This document shows positions 23,201-24,537 of a DNA stretch of 24,537 nt, piece by piece; position 1 is the stretch's first letter; every line of letters begins with the position of its first letter. A program made the position numbers and the translations under genes. The stretch comes from a bacterium. Its GTDB lineage: Bacteria; UBA9089; JASEIO01. The notes beneath the pieces were generated by a model. It had not been told where the DNA came from and made no database searches. It was given only the letters and a program-made list of their open reading frames with translations. The stretch lies in contig JASEIO010000022.1 in NCBI GenBank assembly GCA_030017475.1, positions 1 to 24,537 on the forward strand, in the 5' to 3' direction.

Positions 23201-24537
23201 TGCTCATCTATACCTGGATCCCACCCATCTGTAGCGGTATCCTTTATCCCTATGATACATTCGTCACTAAAGTTACGACTATTTGCCTTTATCCTAATCT
23301 CTATATCTTTATAACACCTTACACCCATTGAATAACCAATCTCTTGACTCTCTAAGTTTGCACTATTCACTGCCTTTAGGCACCAATAGTAATATCTACC
23401 TTCGGTTAAAGGAAGTGAATGGGTCTTACATGTTTCAGTTACATCTTGCCAATCAACCTCTAAATTATATCCCTCTTCTGTATCTCCATATTGTGGATCT
23501 TCTGTTTCATTGGGATAGGAGATGATGGCATATCTATAACCTATTACCCTTGAATCCGGTAGTTTATCCCCTGGATCTGTCCAACTTGCAGTCAATTCAT
23601 CCTTCTTATATGTGGTACTACTAGGGACATCTACACTCACCTTATTTGGTCCAGTATTATCGTACGTTATTCCGTCAGTAGATGTTGAGGTTTCACATGG
23701 AATACCAACTACACTTATTGCCTTTACAACTACGTAATAGGTATATCCTGGTGTTAGACTTAGGTCTTTTCTCTCCATCATCTTCTTACCAGTTCCAGGC
23801 TCATCTTGTATTCCATCATCTGTCCAATCAACAATAACCTGTGTACCCTCTTTTATTTGATATTGATAGAAAACATCACTTACCTTATCCCAGGCAGCCC
23901 GAAGTGTTGTAGAGGATTGGGTCCAATCCTCATCCCCATCTCTCCATTTGGTCCAGCTACCATCAGCCTTTAGATGACAATCTATCACATTAGTTGGGTT
24001 ATTAGGTCTCTCAGTGGGTATTGTATATGTTTCAATACTCCATATGGTTGATGAATTTGACTGGTATGCGATTATATTCTCATGGATTACTGGATTCTTT
24101 TGATCACCCGGTGCCTTCTTGGTTACATTATATTCTGTCTTAGTAGGTCTATACCACATATAGACCTCTTTATTTGGACTAGATGAATCCTCATACGTAA
24201 CTACTATCCCATCCATATCATCTTTATCTTTTTTCTTTACATAATAAACAGATGGATTTGTCTGGTCACCTTTCCGTGTGCATATTTCAAAGGGTGTACC
24301 GAAAGAAGGTTTCCCATCTTCCCCTAAATAGAAATCGATTCCCTTTATATCCCAACCTGTCTCATTATTATATTCCTGCCAAACAATTACATTATGGGTG
24401 CCATCTGAATAGACTGAAGGTCTTACCTGATTGGCTATATCAGTAGTTACCTGATATTCCTTTGAGGAAGAGATCTTATACATGAAGAGCGTACCTCTTC
24501 CAAGGTAGCGCTGAATGAGGTTATTAAGTGGTGAGGT
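20257..24537 (-). CDS. Giant multidomain surface protein with FlgD-like/type IX-style C-terminal domain (5' partial)
   Basis: The frame runs open from the window edge (24537) to the TAA at 20257; an ATG at 24483 is internal, since the 18 codons before it are open and continue a propeller-like repeat. Numbering from that Met: 1-155 resembles a TolB-like beta-propeller (VIVWQE, GIVVTYED); 157-390 and 552-962 hold five fibronectin/Ig-like repeats, four of them ending in variants of SxGIxxDxTxP; 394-550 and 1155-1297 are two copies of a beta-sandwich with C-I-x-G-I and A-x-D-G-x-D-P; 974-1124 carries paired GWNL/GYW motifs. 1305-1408 has NYPNPFNPETWIP, then AYWDGKNEDGEDV, TGVYFYRL and KMIVLK, the FlgD-like/type IX sorting-type ending. 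It is probably an exported adhesin or surface protein; the signal peptide would lie outside the window. Confidence 0.88.
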   Translation of the reverse strand, partial: TSPLNNLIQRYLGRGTLFMYKISSSKEYQVTTDIANQVRPSVYSDGTHNVIVWQEYNNETGWDIKGIDFYLGEDGKPSFGTPFEICTRKGDQTNPSVYYVKKKDKDDMDGIVVTYEDSSSPNKEVYMWYRPTKTEYNVTKKAPGDQKNPVIHENIIAYQSNSSTIWSIETYTIPTERPNNPTNVIDCHLKADGSWTKWRDGDEDWTQSSTTLRAAWDKVSDVFYQYQIKEGTQVIVDWTDDGIQDEPGTGKKMMERKDLSLTPGYTYYVVVKAISVVGIPCETSTSTDGITYDNTGPNKVSVDVPSSTTYKKDELTASWTDPGDKLPDSRVIGYRYAIISYPNETEDPQYGDTEEGYNLEVDWQDVTETCKTHSLPLTEGRYYYWCLKAVNSANLESQEIGYSMGVRCYKDIEIRIKANSRNFSDECIIGIKDTATDGWDPGIDEQEIATTPPGNYIRVYTKHLDWTPFKDIDKDIRKRDDTHPTPNPIIWDNIKIETNLPVATTTITITSPDLELPYELGAILTDCGIDETATQDDIVIDMRDQGFKTSGYSFDVDADKIRTFILELGPGRPTTPVVTDYRFVDPELKDSGEWVADTVGWSTDYHDKDGKSIIKASWTESIDPAGGTVSKYWYCLGKSIDDIKNAIKDDGSPKTKTGNLIVDWDWVDSTTTSIEHKYSGDLPDKDKIDDNIIIYYWGVIAEVGDDNSTNKRYSRVGLSDGIRLDDTAPTVGPTGLDPFGVQGVVIEYPDGSGRYYTDKKHLPWKWEAPTPDPESGTAGYRLIVYDPEEKAVYLSPIDITDPDFITSTNKDVTDLNMTFKNGEKYTAKVWVVNGAGVLGPSISWTTGVTYDAQGPEVISVTPDKTSITTDAPISGSWTAMDKESAIEPGGDGDAIVPYRYALGTTDTFGDEPDVVDWTSIDSLPLPTTISIDPSDESIKWVKGSPPGRWEDGKTYYIGIKAYDIFGNESPICYSSGITAREVETHKTTVSTGWNLFSVPIIPEDPSPDAVIGRDVVYTLLEFVDGNYQLPSSVELGKGYWLGVNNDTTIDVSGYPVDSDQTISIQLHPGWNLIGCPFLESKLSTDGKLLDWTTSKIERGGEEKGLAEAITALWITTDNLYYWDGNSYTLSSKMESWKGYWFPSLVDCTLKITPKSKKATGKGLSVSTQGKKGIEARLSVLCNGLRDTACIGISESAKDGLDPSDILEPPMPPIERYVDIYFPHQDMSLFKRFSADVRSITSSSSKIWDFVVETNQANSRVDLTWDVSEISDDYEIILIDMHTGRELDMRFYPSISYVSGPNTPDVHRFQVKGKRLTQPSSLTLFQNYPNPFNPETWIPFELKDQAHVKINIYSLTGQLIRVLDLGVRKAGRYISNDYGADKDNSDGRGAAYWDGKNEDGEDVATGVYFYRLIAGDKVLTQKMIVLK

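Noticed and set aside
20257-24483. Plus-strand ORFs opposite the giant gene (for example 21213-21509 and 22510-22836)
   Set aside because: Their translations are low-complexity shadows of the minus-strand coding frame and show no family motif or ribosome binding site.
1-24537. CRISPR array, prophage or intact insertion sequence
   Set aside because: No regularly spaced direct repeats, integrase, phage structural gene or transposase ORF was seen on either strand.

Overview
The window comes from a low-GC (clearly AT-rich, not computed) Gram-negative-type bacterium. It carries the lipid A pathway genes lpxC, fabZ, lpxA, lpxI and lpxB plus an MsbA-type flippase, so the cell should have an LPS-bearing outer membrane. 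The last two genes, a PorV/PorQ-like barrel and a giant multidomain protein ending in a FlgD-like/type IX-style C-terminal domain, recall proteins common in uncultured diderm candidate phyla and the FCB group. No ribosomal RNA or other strong marker is present, so I do not name a phylum.

Layout. (1) 1-960: a single-domain MazG-type pyrophosphohydrolase, an AT-rich spacer, then tRNA-Gln(CTG) and tRNA-Glu(CTC) behind a good sigma70-type promoter. (2) 992-5216: lpxC, fabZ, lpxA, lpxI and lpxB, tightly packed except for a 185-bp gap between lpxA and lpxI that holds a repeat-derived inverted repeat and a separate, strongly base-paired element of about 104 bp. lpxD and lpxK are not in the window. 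(3) 5238-6318: a near-consensus promoter, a Gfo/Idh/MocA oxidoreductase of the type found in lpx loci (GnnA-like candidate), and an intrinsic terminator. (4) 6337-19224: twelve genes in a probable long operon with overlaps or very short gaps: an LpxB-like glycosyltransferase, a DegT/ArnB-family aminotransferase, an MsbA-type ABC transporter, a GT4 glycosyltransferase, a secreted/membrane PAP2 phosphatase, three tandem paralogous GT2 glycosyltransferases, a three-gene redox module resembling glycerol-3-phosphate dehydrogenase (GlpA-like FAD/[2Fe-2S] protein, FAD/NAD(P) oxidoreductase, DUF1667 protein), and a third LpxB-family protein. (5) 19228-24537 on the minus strand: the PorV/PorQ-like gene and, upstream of it, the giant surface protein gene, whose reading frame stays open to the window edge.

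Together regions 2-4 read as an envelope glycolipid locus: UDP-GlcNAc is acylated and joined into lipid A, possibly with a 3-amino sugar made by the oxidoreductase and aminotransferase, then flipped by MsbA and decorated by glycosyltransferases and a phosphatase. The most unusual points are three LpxB-family proteins in one locus, a complete GlpA/GlpB-like/DUF1667 module inside it without a glycerol kinase, and the folded element between lpxA and lpxI. I found no CRISPR array, phage module, or intact transposase gene.
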